DNA of 64,000 nucleotides from Actinobacillus capsulatus DSM 19761 (GTDB lineage Bacteria; Pseudomonadota; Gammaproteobacteria; Enterobacterales; Pasteurellaceae): NCBI RefSeq assembly GCF_000374285.1, contig NZ_KB893931.1, positions 62,001 to 126,000 of the forward strand, read 5' to 3'. Shown piece by piece: positions 17,908 to 30,288 of this stretch (position 1 is its first letter; each line of letters starts with the position of its first letter). The notes under the pieces were generated by a model. It saw only the letters and a program-made list of their open reading frames with translations, ran no database searches and was not told where the DNA came from. The position numbers and the translations under genes were made by a program.

Positions 17908-20514
17908 ATGTCTAATTTTCTTCAAACATATTATGAACACGTTGCCGAACGTGCAGCAATTGGGATTGTACCAAAAGCATTGGATACTCAACAAACTGTA
18001 CAGTTAATCGAATTGCTACAATCGCCTATTGCTGGTAAAGAAAGCGAGCTTATTGAACTATTTGAAACACGCATTCCTGCTGGTGTGGATGCTGCTGCTA
18101 AAGTTAAAGCTGAATTTCTCACGAATGTCGCTAATGGTAACATAACTAGCTCACTTATTTCTCCTGAACATGCAGTAAAATTATTGGGTACAATGAGTGG
18201 TGGCTATAATGTTGCACCTCTTGTTGATTTGTTAGACCACGCTCAATTAGCACCGCTTGCTGCTAAAGCCCTTTCTCATACTCTGCTTATTTTCGATAGT
18301 TTTAAAGACATTGCGTCTAAAGCACAACAAGGCAATGCTTACGCTAAACAAGTTATCCAATCTTGGGCAGACGCCGAATGGTTTACTTCTCGTCCAACAC
18401 TTGCAGAAAAAATCACACTAACCGTATTTAAAGTATTAGGTGAAACCAATACCGATGATCTTTCTCCGGCACAAGATGCTTGGTGTCGTTCCGATATTCC
18501 ATTGCATGCCAATGCAATGCTAAAAATGAAACGTGAAGGTATCGAACCGGATCAAGAAGGTGTTGTTGGTCCATTAAAACAATTAGCTGCCTTAAAAGAA
18601 AAAGGTTTTCCATTAGTATATGTCGGCGATGTGGTAGGTACAGGTTCATCACGTAAATCTGCAGCAAACTCCGTATTATGGCATATGGGTACCGATATTC
18701 CGTATATTCCGAATAAACGCACCGGCGGCTTTATACTTGGCGGCAAAATTGCACCGATTTTCTTTAATACGACTGAAGACTCCGGTGCATTACCAATTGA
18801 ATTAGATGTTACTACGTTAAATATGGGTGATGTAATTGATCTTTACCCGTATGCAGGCAAAGTATGCAAACATAATTCGGATGAAGTGATTACTACCTTC
18901 TCATACAAAACCAATGTGTTGTTAGATGAAGTACGTGCCGGCGGTCGAATTCCGTTGATTATTGGTCGTAGCTTAACCGCTAAAGCACGCGCGGAACTTG
19001 GTTTACCGGAAAGTGATGTGTTTGCTAAACTTACTGAAGTCACTGACTCCGGCAAAGGTTATACGCTCGCACAAAAAATAGTAGGTAAAGCTTGTGGCGT
19101 AAAAGGGGTACGTGCTGGACAATATTGTGAACCGACAATGACTTCCGTAGGTTCACAAGATACAACCGGCACAATGACTCGTGACGAATTAAAAGATCTC
19201 GCTTGCTTAAAATTCTCCGCACCGCTTGTCATGCAATCATTCTGCCATACCGCACCATATCCGAAACCAAGTGACGTGATTACTCATCAAACATTACCGG
19301 AATTTATCACAAGCCGTGGCGGTATCTCACTACGCCCAGGAGACGGTGTTATCCACTCTTGGTTAAATCGTATGTTAATACCGTTTACTGTTGGTACGGG
19401 CGGTGACTCGCATACTCGTTTCCCGATCGGGATCTCTTTCCCTGCCGGTTCCGGTTTGGTAGCTTTTGCCGCAGCAACCGGTATGATGCCGCTTGATATG
19501 CCGGAATCCGTGTTAGTTCGCTTTAGTGGTACCATGCAAAAAGGCATTACATTACGTGATTTAGTTCATGCAATTCCTTATTACGCTATCCAAAAAGGCT
19601 TGCTCACCGTGGAAAAAGCGAATAAGAAAAATGTTTTCTCCGGTCGAATCCTTGAGATTGAAGGTTTAGAACACCTCACCGCAGAACAAGCGTTTGAGCT
19701 TTCTGATGCAACTGCAGAACGTTCAGCTGCTGCTTGTACGATTAAATTAAGTCAGGCTTCGATCGAAGAATATTTACGCTCAAATGTTGTCTTGCTCAAA
19801 AGTATGATTGCCGACGGCTACAGCGATGCACAAGCTCTTGAAAATCGTATTAAAGCGATGGAAGAGTGGCTCGCAAATCCTGAAATGCTAGAAGCGGATA
19901 GTGATGCGGAATATGCGGAAATTATCGAAATCAATTTAGATGAAATCAAAGAGCCGATTTTATGTGTACCTAACGATCCTGATGACGCGCATTTATTATC
20001 TGAAGTACAAGGTAATAAAATTGATGAAGTGTTTATCGGTTCTTGTATGACCAATATCGGTCACTTCCGTGCTGCCGGTAGATTACTCAGCCAAGTAAGT
20101 GGTGAGATTAATACCCGTTTATGGCTTGCTCCACCGACCAAAATGGATGCGGCTCGCTTATCCGAAGAAGGTTACTACAATATCTACGGACGTTCCGGCG
20201 CACGCACCGAAATGCCGGGGTGCTCGCTCTGCATGGGTAACCAAGCACGTGTACGTCCAAACTCTTCAGTGGTTTCAACCTCAACTCGTAACTTTCCAAA
20301 CCGTTTAGGACAAGGTGCTAATGTTTATCTTGCATCTGCAGAACTGGCTTCTGTCGCAGCGATTTTAGGACGTTTACCATCACCGCAAGAATATTTGGAA
20401 GCGGTTGCAACGCTCGATGAACAACACAATGAAGTTTATCGTTACCTCAATTTTGATCAGCTACCAAATTATGCACAAAAAGCGGAAAGTGTGATTTTCC
20501 AAACCGCACTCTAA
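17908..20514 (+). CDS. acnB: Aconitate hydratase B
   Basis: Interconverts citrate, cis-aconitate and isocitrate, using a 4Fe-4S cluster. ATG 17908 gives 868 residues beginning [17 protein letters not shown], the usual AcnB N-terminus and length; the longer open frame from 17812 crosses the operator and is rejected. The order is AcnB-specific: N-terminal HEAT-like domain, swivel domain ([19 protein letters not shown]), then the catalytic domains. Cluster cysteines are in [10 protein letters not shown] and [10 protein letters not shown]. It is divergent from a GntR regulator and adjacent to carboxylate transport and isomerisation genes rather than to other TCA genes. Confidence 0.95.
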   Translation: MSNFLQTYYEHVAERAAIGIVPKALDTQQTVQLIELLQSPIAGKESELIELFETRIPAGVDAAAKVKAEFLTNVANGNITSSLISPEHAVKLLGTMSGGYNVAPLVDLLDHAQLAPLAAKALSHTLLIFDSFKDIASKAQQGNAYAKQVIQSWADAEWFTSRPTLAEKITLTVFKVLGETNTDDLSPAQDAWCRSDIPLHANAMLKMKREGIEPDQEGVVGPLKQLAALKEKGFPLVYVGDVVGTGSSRKSAANSVLWHMGTDIPYIPNKRTGGFILGGKIAPIFFNTTEDSGALPIELDVTTLNMGDVIDLYPYAGKVCKHNSDEVITTFSYKTNVLLDEVRAGGRIPLIIGRSLTAKARAELGLPESDVFAKLTEVTDSGKGYTLAQKIVGKACGVKGVRAGQYCEPTMTSVGSQDTTGTMTRDELKDLACLKFSAPLVMQSFCHTAPYPKPSDVITHQTLPEFITSRGGISLRPGDGVIHSWLNRMLIPFTVGTGGDSHTRFPIGISFPAGSGLVAFAAATGMMPLDMPESVLVRFSGTMQKGITLRDLVHAIPYYAIQKGLLTVEKANKKNVFSGRILEIEGLEHLTAEQAFELSDATAERSAAACTIKLSQASIEEYLRSNVVLLKSMIADGYSDAQALENRIKAMEEWLANPEMLEADSDAEYAEIIEINLDEIKEPILCVPNDPDDAHLLSEVQGNKIDEVFIGSCMTNIGHFRAAGRLLSQVSGEINTRLWLAPPTKMDAARLSEEGYYNIYGRSGARTEMPGCSLCMGNQARVRPNSSVVSTSTRNFPNRLGQGANVYLASAELASVAAILGRLPSPQEYLEAVATLDEQHNEVYRYLNFDQLPNYAQKAESVIFQTAL

Positions 20515-20523
20515 GCGAAAACC

Positions 20524-20550
20524 AAAAGTGGGCAATTAGCCCACTTTTTA
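20524..20550 (+). terminator. Terminator of acnB
   Basis: AAAAGTGGGC/GCCCACTTTT stem with a short loop and trailing Ts, beginning 10 nt past the stop codon. Confidence 0.9.
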
Positions 20551-20567
20551 TTTGCCTTTTAAAACTG

Positions 20568-21035
20568 TTATTTCATCGCTCGATAGCGTAGTGAAATAAA
20601 CACAAACCACAAGATTGCAATCCCTGCTAATCCGCTACCAACTAATCCGATATAAGGTAAGCCGACATGTTGAATCACTTGGCTACCGATTAATGCGCCG
20701 CCACCAATCCCAACATTATAAATGCCTGAATAAATTGCCGTTATCAGAGCAAAAGTTTCACGCCAACCGAACGCTTGCCCAATCATTCGCCTTAACGGCA
20801 AACCGAGAATCATCGCCAATGAGCTACCTAACGCTAATAGCCCTAGCGCCTGTTGTTTCTTATCTTTCGGTGCAACACGAATCACCAGCGAAGCGGTTAT
20901 TGGCAAGAAAATAGCGTGTGTATCTGATAACAGTGCCACAGGAATAAACTCTGTGGTATTAAAAATAAATGCAGACAGTGAAAATGCAAACACTCGTAAA
21001 AATGAAAGTCTGCGCTGTTCTTTTCTTGTAATCAT
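20568..21035 (-). pseudogene. sotB: Remnant of a SotB-like sugar efflux (MFS) transporter with two in-frame deletions
   Basis: The frame codes for only 155 residues against about 390 in SotB. It is a chimera of three separated parts of the family: the first membrane helix (AFIFNTTEFIPVALLSD), then the region HAIFLPITASLVIRVAP to FGWRETFALI (helices 4-5), then SGIYNVGIGGGALIGSQVIQH to the C-terminus (last helices). The parts join in frame, so a short protein could be made, but it lacks most of the 12 helices and cannot be a normal transporter. ATG 21035 has an AGGAAG-like SD. SotB exports arabinose and IPTG in E. coli. The deletions are inferred from family alignment by memory. Confidence 0.78.
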
Positions 21036-21055
21036 TTTATTCTTCCTAAAAAATT

Positions 21056-21098
21056 AAGCGGTCAGATTTTGCAATTTTTTTGCAATTTCTGACCGCTT
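21056..21098. terminator. Inverted USS pair downstream of mukB
   Basis: AAGCGGTCAG and its near-complement CTGACCGCTT surround a T-rich loop, 13 nt past the mukB stop codon. It is the likely terminator of the mukFEB operon. Confidence 0.75.
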
Positions 21099-21111
21099 GT
21101 AAATTCGCACT

Positions 21112-24100
21112 TTAGTGTTGCCCAAACCCTTTCAATCCGACCACGTGTACATACTCTTGGTTATTAGTAATTTTACGCACCAATTTATAAGTCGTACCAC
21201 GCTCCGGACTGATATTTTCCGGTGCGGCAATCAATAACTGCATATCTAAACGTTCGCACAATTCAAATAAGGTATTGATTGAAGTTGCATCCAAACGTGC
21301 CGCTTCATCAAGGAATAATAAGCGACTCGGTAAAATATCTTTCGCGCGCATACGGCGAGATTCTTCTTCCCAGCTTTGTACCACCATCAACAGGATTGAC
21401 ATACCGGTACCGATCGCCTCACCGGTTGAAAGCGCACTACTTTCCGCACGCATCCAACCGTCTGCGCCACGGAAGGTTTCCACTTCAAGATCTAAATAGT
21501 TACGGTAATCCAATAACTCTTCACCGATCGTTTGTGGCGTACGTTGTCCCATATCGATATGCGGATTCACACGTTTATACAACATTGCCAACGCTTCTGA
21601 GAAGCTGAGTTTTTGGCTATCGAATAAATCTTTATGCTCTTCTCTGCCATTACTCAATGCGTTCAGTAAGATTGCGTGCGTATCACGAATATTCACTACT
21701 AAACGCACCCCTTTCACCTGACCGAAGGCAATATTTTGTAGCCCTTGGTTAAGCTGCAAGATACGGTTTTGCTCACGTTGAATCGTTTTACGCAAGATAT
21801 TTGCCACAGATTCTGCACTGATTGCTAATTTTTTCTCACGGCTGGTTAATTCGTTGGTTAAACGAGATAACTCAATTTCCATTTGTTCAATCGCATCAAT
21901 CGGATCATCAGTTTTAATAATATCCTGACGAATACGCTCACGTAAGTGCTGATAAACCGCAATAAAGAATGCCACTTTATTTTCCGGCCTACGGCTATCT
22001 TCCGAAGCATGTAGACTGTCACGAAGATATTCGTTATCCGCCACTGCCGTACGTAAAGCACCTAACGCTTTATCGGAAATCGAACGTAATTCTTCCGCCG
22101 ATTGATAAGCTAACTCACGGCGATTCAGGCGGTTTTCCACATTGCTGTTACGTGAAAGTTTAAGTACCAAACACCAGCTGACTTTCGCTTGTACCACTAA
22201 CTCACGTTGTGTGTGGTAATCACGTTCCGCTTTACGTAGCGTACGCGTTAAATTATCAATTTCCGCTTCAATCGTACCTAATTGTTTATCTAAATAACCT
22301 TTACGAGAACGTTGTTGACTTAAACGTTGTTGTAATTCGTCACGACGAGCTCTTGCACGCTCTTCCGCACCAATATCACCACGTACGCCCAAGTCATCGA
22401 TTTCACGAATCAATTCTTGCAAAATCTGCGTTTTCGCATCACACGAACTGCGTAAACCGGTTAAAACTTGATTATATTGGCTAAATTGCGTTTGTGCTTG
22501 TCGTAATTGATCACGGGCTTGCTCACGTTCACGCTGCGCATTTTCTAAACGTGCACGTAATTGTTCGGTCAGTGCCGAACCCTCCGAACCGATCGCTTCT
22601 TCATAGCTAAAATGCACACGACGTTGAATCACATCAGATAGTGCAAAAACTTTTTGTTGAACTTGTTTTTGCTCCGCTTTAGCTTGTTGGTAATCTTGCT
22701 CCAACTGCTCAAACTTCGTCGGATCGCTCTTCAAGCTCGCAGCAATCGGTTCTAATTGAGTTAAGTAATTACCGAATTGACGAACAAACTGTTCATCTTC
22801 TTCCGCTTCATCTAACTGTGCACGACATTCTTCGGCACGATCAGCGAGCGTTTCATCTTCTAACAAGCTGACAAGCGGTAGAATTTTATTCAACATTTGC
22901 AATTTCGCTTTTGCCGAATCTAATTGGGTACGTAATTGCTGTTCGTTGCTTGCCGCTTGATTAAGTTCACGTTCGATTTCAGTACGTTCCGCCGCAATTT
23001 CTTGCATTTGCTCTTCCGGATTCGGCTGGAAGGCTAAATTTAAATGCGCACCGACAAACTGACTTAAATGCTGATGTAAACGCTGACATTTTTGTACATC
23101 AAATGCACGTTCCGCATGTTGTTCGCTAACTTCATCACGTTCCGCTTTTAATGTTTCTAAATGTTTCTCGCGTGCCGCTCGACCGAATAACGGTACTTCC
23201 GGGAACTGAGAATAACGCCATTGGCGATCAGATACTTTGACCACAACACCTTCGGCTAATTCTTCTACGGTAAATACTGCATCATCAAAGGCTGACGGGT
23301 CACCTTCGATCAAATAAAGATCGGTCGGGCAATCGTCTAATTTTTCTAATTGTACTTTAACGCTTTCTAAATCACGTACTACGATTGCATGGCGAGTCTC
23401 ACCGTAAAGTGCTGAGAAATATGGTGCATCGTCAATCGATACATCATCATATAATTCAGAAAGTAATACGCCGCCAAAACGTTCCGCCAATTGATTTAAG
23501 CGAACATCGTCCGAACCGTCCGGCTGACTTAAACGAGTAATCTGTGCGTCTAACGCTGCTTCTCGGCGTGCTAATTCATCACGTGCTAAAGTGGCTTCAC
23601 GCTCTTTGGTCAGCATATTTTGCATAAACTGCATTACCGATTGGCTGGCTTCAAATTTTTCACCACATTGATCTTCTAAACGAGCTAATGCGGATTGCGC
23701 CGTATGCCATGCCGGTGCAGTTTTCGCTAGTTGATTATATTGCTGATTAAGCTGTTCACGTTGCTGACGCTGCGTCGAACGCACTTCAACAAATTCCGCT
23801 AATTCTGATTCCACATCTTCAAGGCGAGCTTGTTGCTGTTCGAAACAGCTTTCTAATTCTTCCGCCGTTTCAAATTGCGTTTGTGCTTTTTGATTAAACT
23901 CGGCTAATAAGCGTTCCGCATTTTGTTGTTGATGTAAACGTTGCTCTAAATCTGCAAGTTTTTGGCGTAAAGCAACCGCTTGTGTTGCCTGCATTTTTTG
24001 ATAGGTAAATGCTGTCAACAAACTTCTCGCTTCATTCCACGCTTCAGAGCGGTCGATTTCGCCGGAAATTTTGCAAACTAATTCATAAGCTTTTTCGAAT

Positions 24101-25602
24101 TGCGTTTTTGCCATATCCGAAATGGATAAACGCTGTTCCAGCTCGAAAACTTGATCGGTTAAATCGTCCGCTTGTGCGGCAAACTCGGCATGATAATCTT
24201 CCACATTATGGAGATCTAAATGCGGTAAGCCACAAAGTTGCTTCGCTTTTTCTAAAGCGGCGATTGCTTGCCGATATTGCAACGCACGAGTTTGCTGTGC
24301 ATCCAACGCTTGCTGATAATCCGCTATTTGTGAGCGTAATTCTTCCACTTGATCATCAGCATTATCCGCTCTTGCTTGTGCAAATTCCACTTGTTCGGAA
24401 ACTTCTTCTAACGCAATTTGTTGCTCTTCTAACTTTTCATTGAGTTCCGTAACTTCATCTTGATAACGCTCAATTTTTTCTTGGTGACGAAGCGCATTCA
24501 TCACTAAATTTAAGTGATCGTTTGCTGAATTATATTCCGCTTCTAAACCGCTTTCGTTTTCCGAAATATCTGCAACTTCACGGCTAAATTCAATTAAACG
24601 CTGCTGTTCTAACTCAAGTTTAGATTTCGATTCATACCATGCACGGCGTTGCTCTAGTGCAATTTGTACGTTGCCACGACGCTCATTTGCATTACGCATA
24701 TAATCGGCAGATACGTAGTTAGTCGATTCGGTGATCAAGTGTTTAAACATATCACGATCAGATTGCGTGACTTTAATCGCTTCCAATGTCATACGGTTTT
24801 CACGTAATGCCGATTCCATATCTTGGAATGCTTGGCGAACACCGGTATTTTCCGGCAGTAAGTAATCACGCAATGATTTGGTGATCACGCTTGAAATACC
24901 GCCATAAAGCGATGCTTCAATTAATTTATAGAATTTGCTGCGATCCGCCGAAGAACGTAAACGTTTAGGAATCACGCCTAAATCGAACATAAAGCCGTGG
25001 TAATCAGTAATCGAGTGATATTGCTTAAATACCACTTCCGAACCATCAAATTTGTCTTTTAAATCCGCTAACGGTAATACACGTGCTTTTTCGCCGACTT
25101 GTTCAGTCAGTACACTAATGATTGAATCATTCATCGGCACGTTTTGTAACGAGAACGAGCGAATATCAACTTTTTTGTCACGTCCTGCTACTTGTTGTAA
25201 ACGTACACCGGTAATCACACGTTGCCCACGTGAATTCAGCGACTCTAATACTGCATAACATACACCGGCTTTTAATTTACCGTATAAACCTTTATCGCGA
25301 GAGCTCGAGGTTGAACCGGCTTCTGTCGTATTACGGAAGTTTAATAGGGTAAGATCGGGGATCAAAGCGGTCACAAAGCCCGCCATTGTGGTGGATTTAC
25401 CCGCACCATTACCGCCTGAAAGCGTGGTCACCAACTTGTCTAAATCAAAGGTACGTGCAAAAAAACCGTTCCAGTTAATTAACGTAAGCGAACGGAATTT
25501 ACCACGACTCACTGTATGTTGAGGATTAGCAAGCGGTGCGATTGGTGCAGAATTTTGCAACGCAGTGGTTTGATTTTCAAATAATTCGTTTGTATCTGTC
25601 AT
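21112..25602 (-). CDS. mukB: Chromosome partition ATPase MukB
   Basis: SMC-like condensin ATPase that compacts and segregates the chromosome with MukE and MukF. The 1496 residues show the N-terminal Walker [10 protein letters not shown] (about 62-70), long coiled coils rich in Gln/Glu/Leu, a central hinge near residue 700, and the C-terminal signature [12 protein letters not shown] plus Walker [12 protein letters not shown]. Compared with E. coli MukB there is an N-terminal extension of about 29 residues before [12 protein letters not shown]. The GTG at codon 31 is an alternative start, but it has no SD. It ends the mukF-mukE-mukB operon. Confidence 0.96.
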   Translation of the reverse strand: MTDTNELFENQTTALQNSAPIAPLANPQHTVSRGKFRSLTLINWNGFFARTFDLDKLVTTLSGGNGAGKSTTMAGFVTALIPDLTLLNFRNTTEAGSTSSSRDKGLYGKLKAGVCYAVLESLNSRGQRVITGVRLQQVAGRDKKVDIRSFSLQNVPMNDSIISVLTEQVGEKARVLPLADLKDKFDGSEVVFKQYHSITDYHGFMFDLGVIPKRLRSSADRSKFYKLIEASLYGGISSVITKSLRDYLLPENTGVRQAFQDMESALRENRMTLEAIKVTQSDRDMFKHLITESTNYVSADYMRNANERRGNVQIALEQRRAWYESKSKLELEQQRLIEFSREVADISENESGLEAEYNSANDHLNLVMNALRHQEKIERYQDEVTELNEKLEEQQIALEEVSEQVEFAQARADNADDQVEELRSQIADYQQALDAQQTRALQYRQAIAALEKAKQLCGLPHLDLHNVEDYHAEFAAQADDLTDQVFELEQRLSISDMAKTQFEKAYELVCKISGEIDRSEAWNEARSLLTAFTYQKMQATQAVALRQKLADLEQRLHQQQNAERLLAEFNQKAQTQFETAEELESCFEQQQARLEDVESELAEFVEVRSTQRQQREQLNQQYNQLAKTAPAWHTAQSALARLEDQCGEKFEASQSVMQFMQNMLTKEREATLARDELARREAALDAQITRLSQPDGSDDVRLNQLAERFGGVLLSELYDDVSIDDAPYFSALYGETRHAIVVRDLESVKVQLEKLDDCPTDLYLIEGDPSAFDDAVFTVEELAEGVVVKVSDRQWRYSQFPEVPLFGRAAREKHLETLKAERDEVSEQHAERAFDVQKCQRLHQHLSQFVGAHLNLAFQPNPEEQMQEIAAERTEIERELNQAASNEQQLRTQLDSAKAKLQMLNKILPLVSLLEDETLADRAEECRAQLDEAEEDEQFVRQFGNYLTQLEPIAASLKSDPTKFEQLEQDYQQAKAEQKQVQQKVFALSDVIQRRVHFSYEEAIGSEGSALTEQLRARLENAQREREQARDQLRQAQTQFSQYNQVLTGLRSSCDAKTQILQELIREIDDLGVRGDIGAEERARARRDELQQRLSQQRSRKGYLDKQLGTIEAEIDNLTRTLRKAERDYHTQRELVVQAKVSWCLVLKLSRNSNVENRLNRRELAYQSAEELRSISDKALGALRTAVADNEYLRDSLHASEDSRRPENKVAFFIAVYQHLRERIRQDIIKTDDPIDAIEQMEIELSRLTNELTSREKKLAISAESVANILRKTIQREQNRILQLNQGLQNIAFGQVKGVRLVVNIRDTHAILLNALSNGREEHKDLFDSQKLSFSEALAMLYKRVNPHIDMGQRTPQTIGEELLDYRNYLDLEVETFRGADGWMRAESSALSTGEAIGTGMSILLMVVQSWEEESRRMRAKDILPSRLLFLDEAARLDATSINTLFELCERLDMQLLIAAPENISPERGTTYKLVRKITNNQEYVHVVGLKGFGQH

Positions 25603-25622
25603 TTGCTTTATCTCGTTAGCCG

Positions 25623-26336
25623 TTATTCTGTTTCATCTTCTAATTCGTCAGTTGCAGAATTTTCTGCAAATTTGACCGCTTGTTCCGCTAAAATTGCTGG
25701 TGTTGTCGCTTCGCCGTCACGAATTAAGCGTAATTGCGCTTCTCGCGGATCATCCCCCACTCGAACATCCGCACCGAAACGGAAAACCGATTCTGAGATG
25801 ACAAATTTCTTGCTGTTTTGCTCACCGATACGGGTAATGATACCGATACGTGCCAAACGGCGTAACGCACCACCAACTTTCTCGGCTAATTTTGCTTTGT
25901 CTAAGTCAGAACCGGTCGAACGAGGATTAACCGCTTTAAGTAGCTTGCTTTCATCGGCAAGATTCATCAGCTCCTCATACACATCGTCTTGACTGAAAAT
26001 ACCTTGTTGTGCCAAACGCTCCGGACTGAGGTAAAGATAGCAAAGCACTTTACCTACTAACATTTCCATTTCCGACATTGCCGAACGAGCAATCAAGGTT
26101 GATGCTTTCGGACGTAAGTAGAAAAAGCCTTCCGGCGCACGAATTAATTCCACGTGATAACGGCGGTAAAAACTTTCTAACTCGGTTTGGAAGTCCATTA
26201 AAAAAGCGTGTTCATCCAGCTGTTCCGTATTAATGTGGCGACCGGCACGAAGTTGGCTGTCTAGCTCTGGGAAAATCGGGTTGGCAATTGCCACTGCCAA
26301 TTTTTGAGAAATAACGTCTTGAATTTGCTCTGTCAT
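25623..26336 (-). CDS. mukE: Condensin accessory subunit MukE
   Basis: Winged-helix accessory protein of the MukBEF condensin, binding MukF and DNA. The 237-residue length matches the family. Recognisable segments are [19 protein letters not shown] at the N-terminus and [21 protein letters not shown]. An acidic tail ends the protein. It sits 20 nt upstream of mukB and 79 nt downstream of mukF; the latter gap is filled by a hairpin repeat. Confidence 0.95.
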   Translation of the reverse strand: MTEQIQDVISQKLAVAIANPIFPELDSQLRAGRHINTEQLDEHAFLMDFQTELESFYRRYHVELIRAPEGFFYLRPKASTLIARSAMSEMEMLVGKVLCYLYLSPERLAQQGIFSQDDVYEELMNLADESKLLKAVNPRSTGSDLDKAKLAEKVGGALRRLARIGIITRIGEQNSKKFVISESVFRFGADVRVGDDPREAQLRLIRDGEATTPAILAEQAVKFAENSATDELEDETE

Positions 26337-26347
26337 ATTTTACTCTC

Positions 26348-26416
26348 GTAGGGCAGGCTTTCCGCCTACCATTAAACTTTCTGTTTTTCCAATGGTGGGC
26401 AAAATGCCCACCCTAC
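26348..26416. repeat. 69-bp intergenic repeat with inverted ends (REP/MITE-like)
   Basis: Ends are GTAGGG and CCCTAC. Inside are one imperfect hairpin (GGCAGG-CTTT-CCGCC) and one perfect hairpin (GGTGGGC-AAAAT-GCCCACC), and ACCATT/AATGGT are also complementary. It occupies nearly all the mukF-mukE gap, and its last base is part of the mukF stop codon. The form suggests a small mobile or REP-type repeat; copy number elsewhere cannot be judged from this window. Confidence 0.6.
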
Positions 26417-27747
26417 TATTTGTTATATTGGTCGATTACGTTCGCCTGAACTTCGGCTCCATTATCATTAATTGCTTGCCATTCCGGATAAACCGCTTGG
26501 CTATCAAGGCTTGCCATACCGAGTTTTACCGCTTGATCCACAATAATTCGTGCTACATCAAAATGACGAGATTGCGGATAGAGTGCCAATTGCTCACGTA
26601 ATACCACACCGAGATCGATTGGTTTACCTTCCGCTCTAAACGGCGCTAAATGCGCTTGCATTACGCTGATAATTTGTTCTTGAACATCCGAAAGCGATTC
26701 ATATTCCAACTCACTCGGTAATTCACCGACTGCTTCCGCCTCATTCAGCATCGCTTCATCATCACGCAGATCTAATAGCGATTCCGCTTTCGCAGTATAA
26801 AGTAACCAAGGCGCATTGAAATAATCTTGAATAGATTGGCGTAAACGCTGACCGAACACCCGATTTTTATCCATATCAATCGCAGTACGAATAAATTTGT
26901 GTACGTGGCGATCATAACCGATCCACAGGTCAATCGCTTGTTGTCCCCAGCTAATGATGCGGTCCAATTTGTTTTGCAGATTAACAATCAGTTGATCAAC
27001 AAAATCCAAATCATCACGCCCAATCAAGCAGCTTTGGATACGCAGTAATTGCGCCTGTAACTTGTCACCTGCCGCATTAAGCGTATCTTGTAGCTCACGT
27101 AAATTACCCGAGGTTTCATCCAGTAACTGTTCACAACTAAGAATCGCTTCATGCCAATTTTGGCTTAACAGTTCGGCAATTCGCTCACGAATTTGGTGTT
27201 GATTTTCATCCATTATACGTTGGGAAAGATCGATACTGTCGAAAATTTCCGCTACCGAATATTTAAGCGGTGCAAACACGTTATTACGCCAAAAACGCTC
27301 GTCACCGCCCTCTTCTGCCGCCGATGAAGCACGCTGAATCTCGTCCGCTACAATCGAAAGCTGAATGGATAAACGTAAAGTGGAAAACTCCCGCTGGCGC
27401 ACGTAATAATCCGCCACGCCAACACCTAACGGAGTGACACGATAAATGGCTAAACCTTCGGTAAATTCGCTGGAGAAACGGTTAAGAAAACGCTGTTTAA
27501 CTAAATCATTAATCGCATTATTGGCACGTTGTGTAAGAGTTGCTTCCGATTGGTTGAATGCTTCTGAAACATAACGGAAAAGATCAACAAGATCGCTTTC
27601 TAAAAGCTCTCCGTCCGTTTGCTCGTTATTGTAAATGGAAATCGCCAAGAGAAAGGCAAGGCGATCAGAAGATAACGCAAGTGAAAATTCTCGCTCTTTC
27701 GCCCAGTTGATCAGTTCAGGGATTGTCTGTGCCAATTCGTTTTGCAT
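26416..27747 (-). CDS. mukF: Kleisin subunit MukF
   Basis: Kleisin of the MukBEF condensin that bridges MukB heads. The 443 residues match family length, with an N-terminal winged helix dimerisation domain ([33 protein letters not shown]), a helical middle and a C-terminal winged helix that binds the MukB head. It is the first gene of the mukF-mukE-mukB operon. Unlike E. coli, no smtA methyltransferase precedes it. The stop codon TAG abuts the 69-bp repeat. Confidence 0.95.
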   Translation of the reverse strand: MQNELAQTIPELINWAKEREFSLALSSDRLAFLLAISIYNNEQTDGELLESDLVDLFRYVSEAFNQSEATLTQRANNAINDLVKQRFLNRFSSEFTEGLAIYRVTPLGVGVADYYVRQREFSTLRLSIQLSIVADEIQRASSAAEEGGDERFWRNNVFAPLKYSVAEIFDSIDLSQRIMDENQHQIRERIAELLSQNWHEAILSCEQLLDETSGNLRELQDTLNAAGDKLQAQLLRIQSCLIGRDDLDFVDQLIVNLQNKLDRIISWGQQAIDLWIGYDRHVHKFIRTAIDMDKNRVFGQRLRQSIQDYFNAPWLLYTAKAESLLDLRDDEAMLNEAEAVGELPSELEYESLSDVQEQIISVMQAHLAPFRAEGKPIDLGVVLREQLALYPQSRHFDVARIIVDQAVKLGMASLDSQAVYPEWQAINDNGAEVQANVIDQYNK

Positions 27748-27826
27748 ACAGCTTTGTCGTTTGTTGATGAAAAATGGCTTTTATTGTACAGGAATGTGAA
27801 TCAAATAGGAATGAAATCAAAAAAAG

Positions 27827-27869
27827 AAGCGGTCAAATTCCGCAAAGTTTTTACGAAATTTAACCGCTT
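27827..27869. terminator. Inverted USS pair downstream of parC's neighbour gap
   Basis: AAGCGGTCAAATT and the opposite AAATTTAACCGCTT (one mismatch in the stem) lie between the parC stop codon and the mukF start. On the minus strand they precede the muk operon's upstream side only, so the hairpin most likely ends parC transcription. Confidence 0.65.
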
Positions 27870-27886
27870 GTCTGATTAGGAAATAA

Positions 27887-30133
27887 TTAGTCTACAATTT
27901 CCACTGTCGAAGTCGCGCTTAGGCCTCGTACAAGTTGAGAACCTTTTCTTGCACGTTCACCACGATAATTATCAATATCACTCGGTTTAAGGGTGATTTT
28001 GCGTTTTCCGGAAATAAACACTAACGATTGTGTCGGTTTAACCAGTAATAAACGGGCAAGTAATTCATTACCTTCTTTTGCCGCCTGTGCGGAAATATTG
28101 ATAATCTTATTCCCTTTACCTTTCGAAAGCTGTGGTAATTCGGTGATCGGGAATACTAACATTCGTCCGACACTACTCATTGCAACAAGCGAAAGTTCAG
28201 CTTCGTTATCAATTAATTGCGGTGGCAACACTTTGGCATTTTTGGTTAAAGAAATCACTGCTTTACCCGCTTTATTGCGAGAAACTAAATCTTCAAAGCT
28301 ACAAATAAAACCATAGCCGGAATCCGATGCCATCAGGACTTTGGTTTCCGTGTTCGCCATTAATACTTGCTGAACGGTTGCCCCTTCCGGTAAAGTAATC
28401 TTACCAGTAAGCGGTTCACCTTGAGAACGTGCCGATGGTAGCGAAGTCGGATCAAGCGCATAAGCTCGCCCCGTGCTATCTAGGAACACGACCGGCTGAT
28501 TACTTCTGCCGTGAGCATGTGCAAGATAATCGTCACCGGCACGATAACTTAATCCTTGTACGTCAATATCATGCCCTTTCGCACAACGCACCCAACCTTT
28601 TTCCGATAGAATCACCGTCACATCTTCAGTCGGGCTTAAATCACTTTCAGAAATCGCTTTTGCTTCAGCACGCTCAACCAATGGCGAACGACGAGGGCTG
28701 GCGAACGCTTTTGCATCCGCCTGAATTTCTTTTTTGATCAACGTATTTAAACGGCGTTCCGAACCAAGCGTTAATTGTAATTCATCACGTTCTTTTTCAA
28801 GCTGTAATTTTTCCGCCTGCAATTCGTGTTCTTCCAGTTTTGCCAAATGACGTAAACGTAAATTTAAAATTGCTTCGGCTTGTACTTCGCTCAAATTAAA
28901 ACGAGCCATTAATGCCATTTTGGGTTCATCTTCATTGCGGATAATTTCGATCACTTCATCAATATTGAGGAAGGTGATCATCAACCCGTCTAAAATATGT
29001 AAGCGGTTTAAAATTTTATCTAAACGGTAATTTAAACGGCGTGTTACCGTAGTACGGCGGAATGTTAACCATTCAGTTAAAATCAATTTCAGATTTTTTA
29101 CTGCCGGTTTACCATCCAGCCCAATCATATTCATATTGACTCGATAGCTTTTCTCCAGATCGGTTGTGGCAAACAAATGATCCATTAACGCCTCAAGATC
29201 AATGCGATTTGAACGAGGAACAATCACGATACGAATTGGGTTTTCATGATCCGATTCATCACGAATATCATCCACCATAGGTAATTTTTTATTACGCATT
29301 TGGGTGGCAATTTGTTCAATAATTTTTGACGGCGAAGCTTGATGCGGCAATGCCGAAATCACAATTTCTCCGTCTTCTTTTTTCCATACCGCACGCATTT
29401 TGATTGAGCCTTTGCCTTGCTCATACATTTTGGCAATATCGGCCTTAGGGGTAATAATTTCCGCGTCGGTCGGATAATCCGGACCCTGCACTACCGTCAT
29501 TAATTCGGCAAGATTTGCTTTCGGGTTTTCCAACAACATCACGCTCGCATCAGCTAATTCATTAATATTGTGCGGCGGAATATCGGTTGCCATACCGACC
29601 GCAATCCCCATCGTACCGTTCAGTAAAATATGTGGTAAACGTGCCGGCAAATATTTCGGTTCTTCAAGCGAGCCGTCGAAATTTGATTGGTAATCAACCG
29701 TACCCTGTCCTAATTCGCCAAGCAATACCTCCGCCATTTTTGACAATTTCGATTCGGTATAACGCATTGCGGCGAAAGATTTCGGATCGTCAGGTGCTCC
29801 CCAGTTTCCTTGTCCGTCAATCAGCGGATAACGGTAAGAGAACGGCTGAGCCATTAATACCATTGCTTCATAACAAGCGCTGTCACCATGCGGGTGGAAT
29901 TTACCTAACACATCCCCGACCGTACGCGCAGATTTTTTATATTTTGCCGAAGCATTTAAGCCTAATTCGGACATGGCATAAATAATACGGCGTTGTACGG
30001 GTTTTAAACCATCACCGATAAACGGCAAAGCACGGTCCATAATGACGTACATCGAATAGTTGAGGTAAGCGTCTTCGGTGAAACGCTTAATCGGCATTTG
30101 TTCAACGCCTTCGTAATTAATTTCTGTACTCAT
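27887..30133 (-). CDS. parC: DNA topoisomerase IV subunit A
   Basis: Breaks and rejoins DNA with ParE to unlink daughter chromosomes. The 748 residues have the expected N-terminal winged-helix core with catalytic Tyr in AAMRYTE, and a C-terminal beta-pinwheel with degenerate repeats. The quinolone-resistance region reads [12 protein letters not shown] with Ser85 and Glu89, equivalent to E. coli Ser80 and Glu84, so no ParC-type fluoroquinolone resistance substitution is seen. parE is not adjacent. ATG 30133 begins [12 protein letters not shown], a typical N-terminus. Confidence 0.96.
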   Translation of the reverse strand: MSTEINYEGVEQMPIKRFTEDAYLNYSMYVIMDRALPFIGDGLKPVQRRIIYAMSELGLNASAKYKKSARTVGDVLGKFHPHGDSACYEAMVLMAQPFSYRYPLIDGQGNWGAPDDPKSFAAMRYTESKLSKMAEVLLGELGQGTVDYQSNFDGSLEEPKYLPARLPHILLNGTMGIAVGMATDIPPHNINELADASVMLLENPKANLAELMTVVQGPDYPTDAEIITPKADIAKMYEQGKGSIKMRAVWKKEDGEIVISALPHQASPSKIIEQIATQMRNKKLPMVDDIRDESDHENPIRIVIVPRSNRIDLEALMDHLFATTDLEKSYRVNMNMIGLDGKPAVKNLKLILTEWLTFRRTTVTRRLNYRLDKILNRLHILDGLMITFLNIDEVIEIIRNEDEPKMALMARFNLSEVQAEAILNLRLRHLAKLEEHELQAEKLQLEKERDELQLTLGSERRLNTLIKKEIQADAKAFASPRRSPLVERAEAKAISESDLSPTEDVTVILSEKGWVRCAKGHDIDVQGLSYRAGDDYLAHAHGRSNQPVVFLDSTGRAYALDPTSLPSARSQGEPLTGKITLPEGATVQQVLMANTETKVLMASDSGYGFICSFEDLVSRNKAGKAVISLTKNAKVLPPQLIDNEAELSLVAMSSVGRMLVFPITELPQLSKGKGNKIINISAQAAKEGNELLARLLLVKPTQSLVFISGKRKITLKPSDIDNYRGERARKGSQLVRGLSATSTVEIVD

Positions 30134-30275
30134 TTTTGCAAATAATTTAGTAAAAAAGACCGCTTATTTTCTATGATTTATGGATATTTGTCCACCTTAA
30201 AAATTATAAGCGCTAGGATTTTGTAAAAATCTAACCACCGCTAAAATAATTAACGATTTTCTATAAATTTTTCTG

Positions 30276-30281
30276 TATAAT
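30276..30281 (+). promoter_or_regulatory. Probable -10 element of the pnp promoter
   Basis: A consensus TATAAT lies 8 nt upstream of the long leader stem of pnp. No convincing -35 is visible at 17 nt. Confidence 0.5.
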
Positions 30282-30288
30282 GGATTCG

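Noticed and set aside
24009-24443. Plus-strand frame of 144 codons inside mukB
   Set aside because: Antisense shadow of the coiled-coil coding region.
29587-29985. Plus-strand frame of 132 codons inside parC
   Set aside because: Antisense of the highly conserved topoisomerase core; no start signal.
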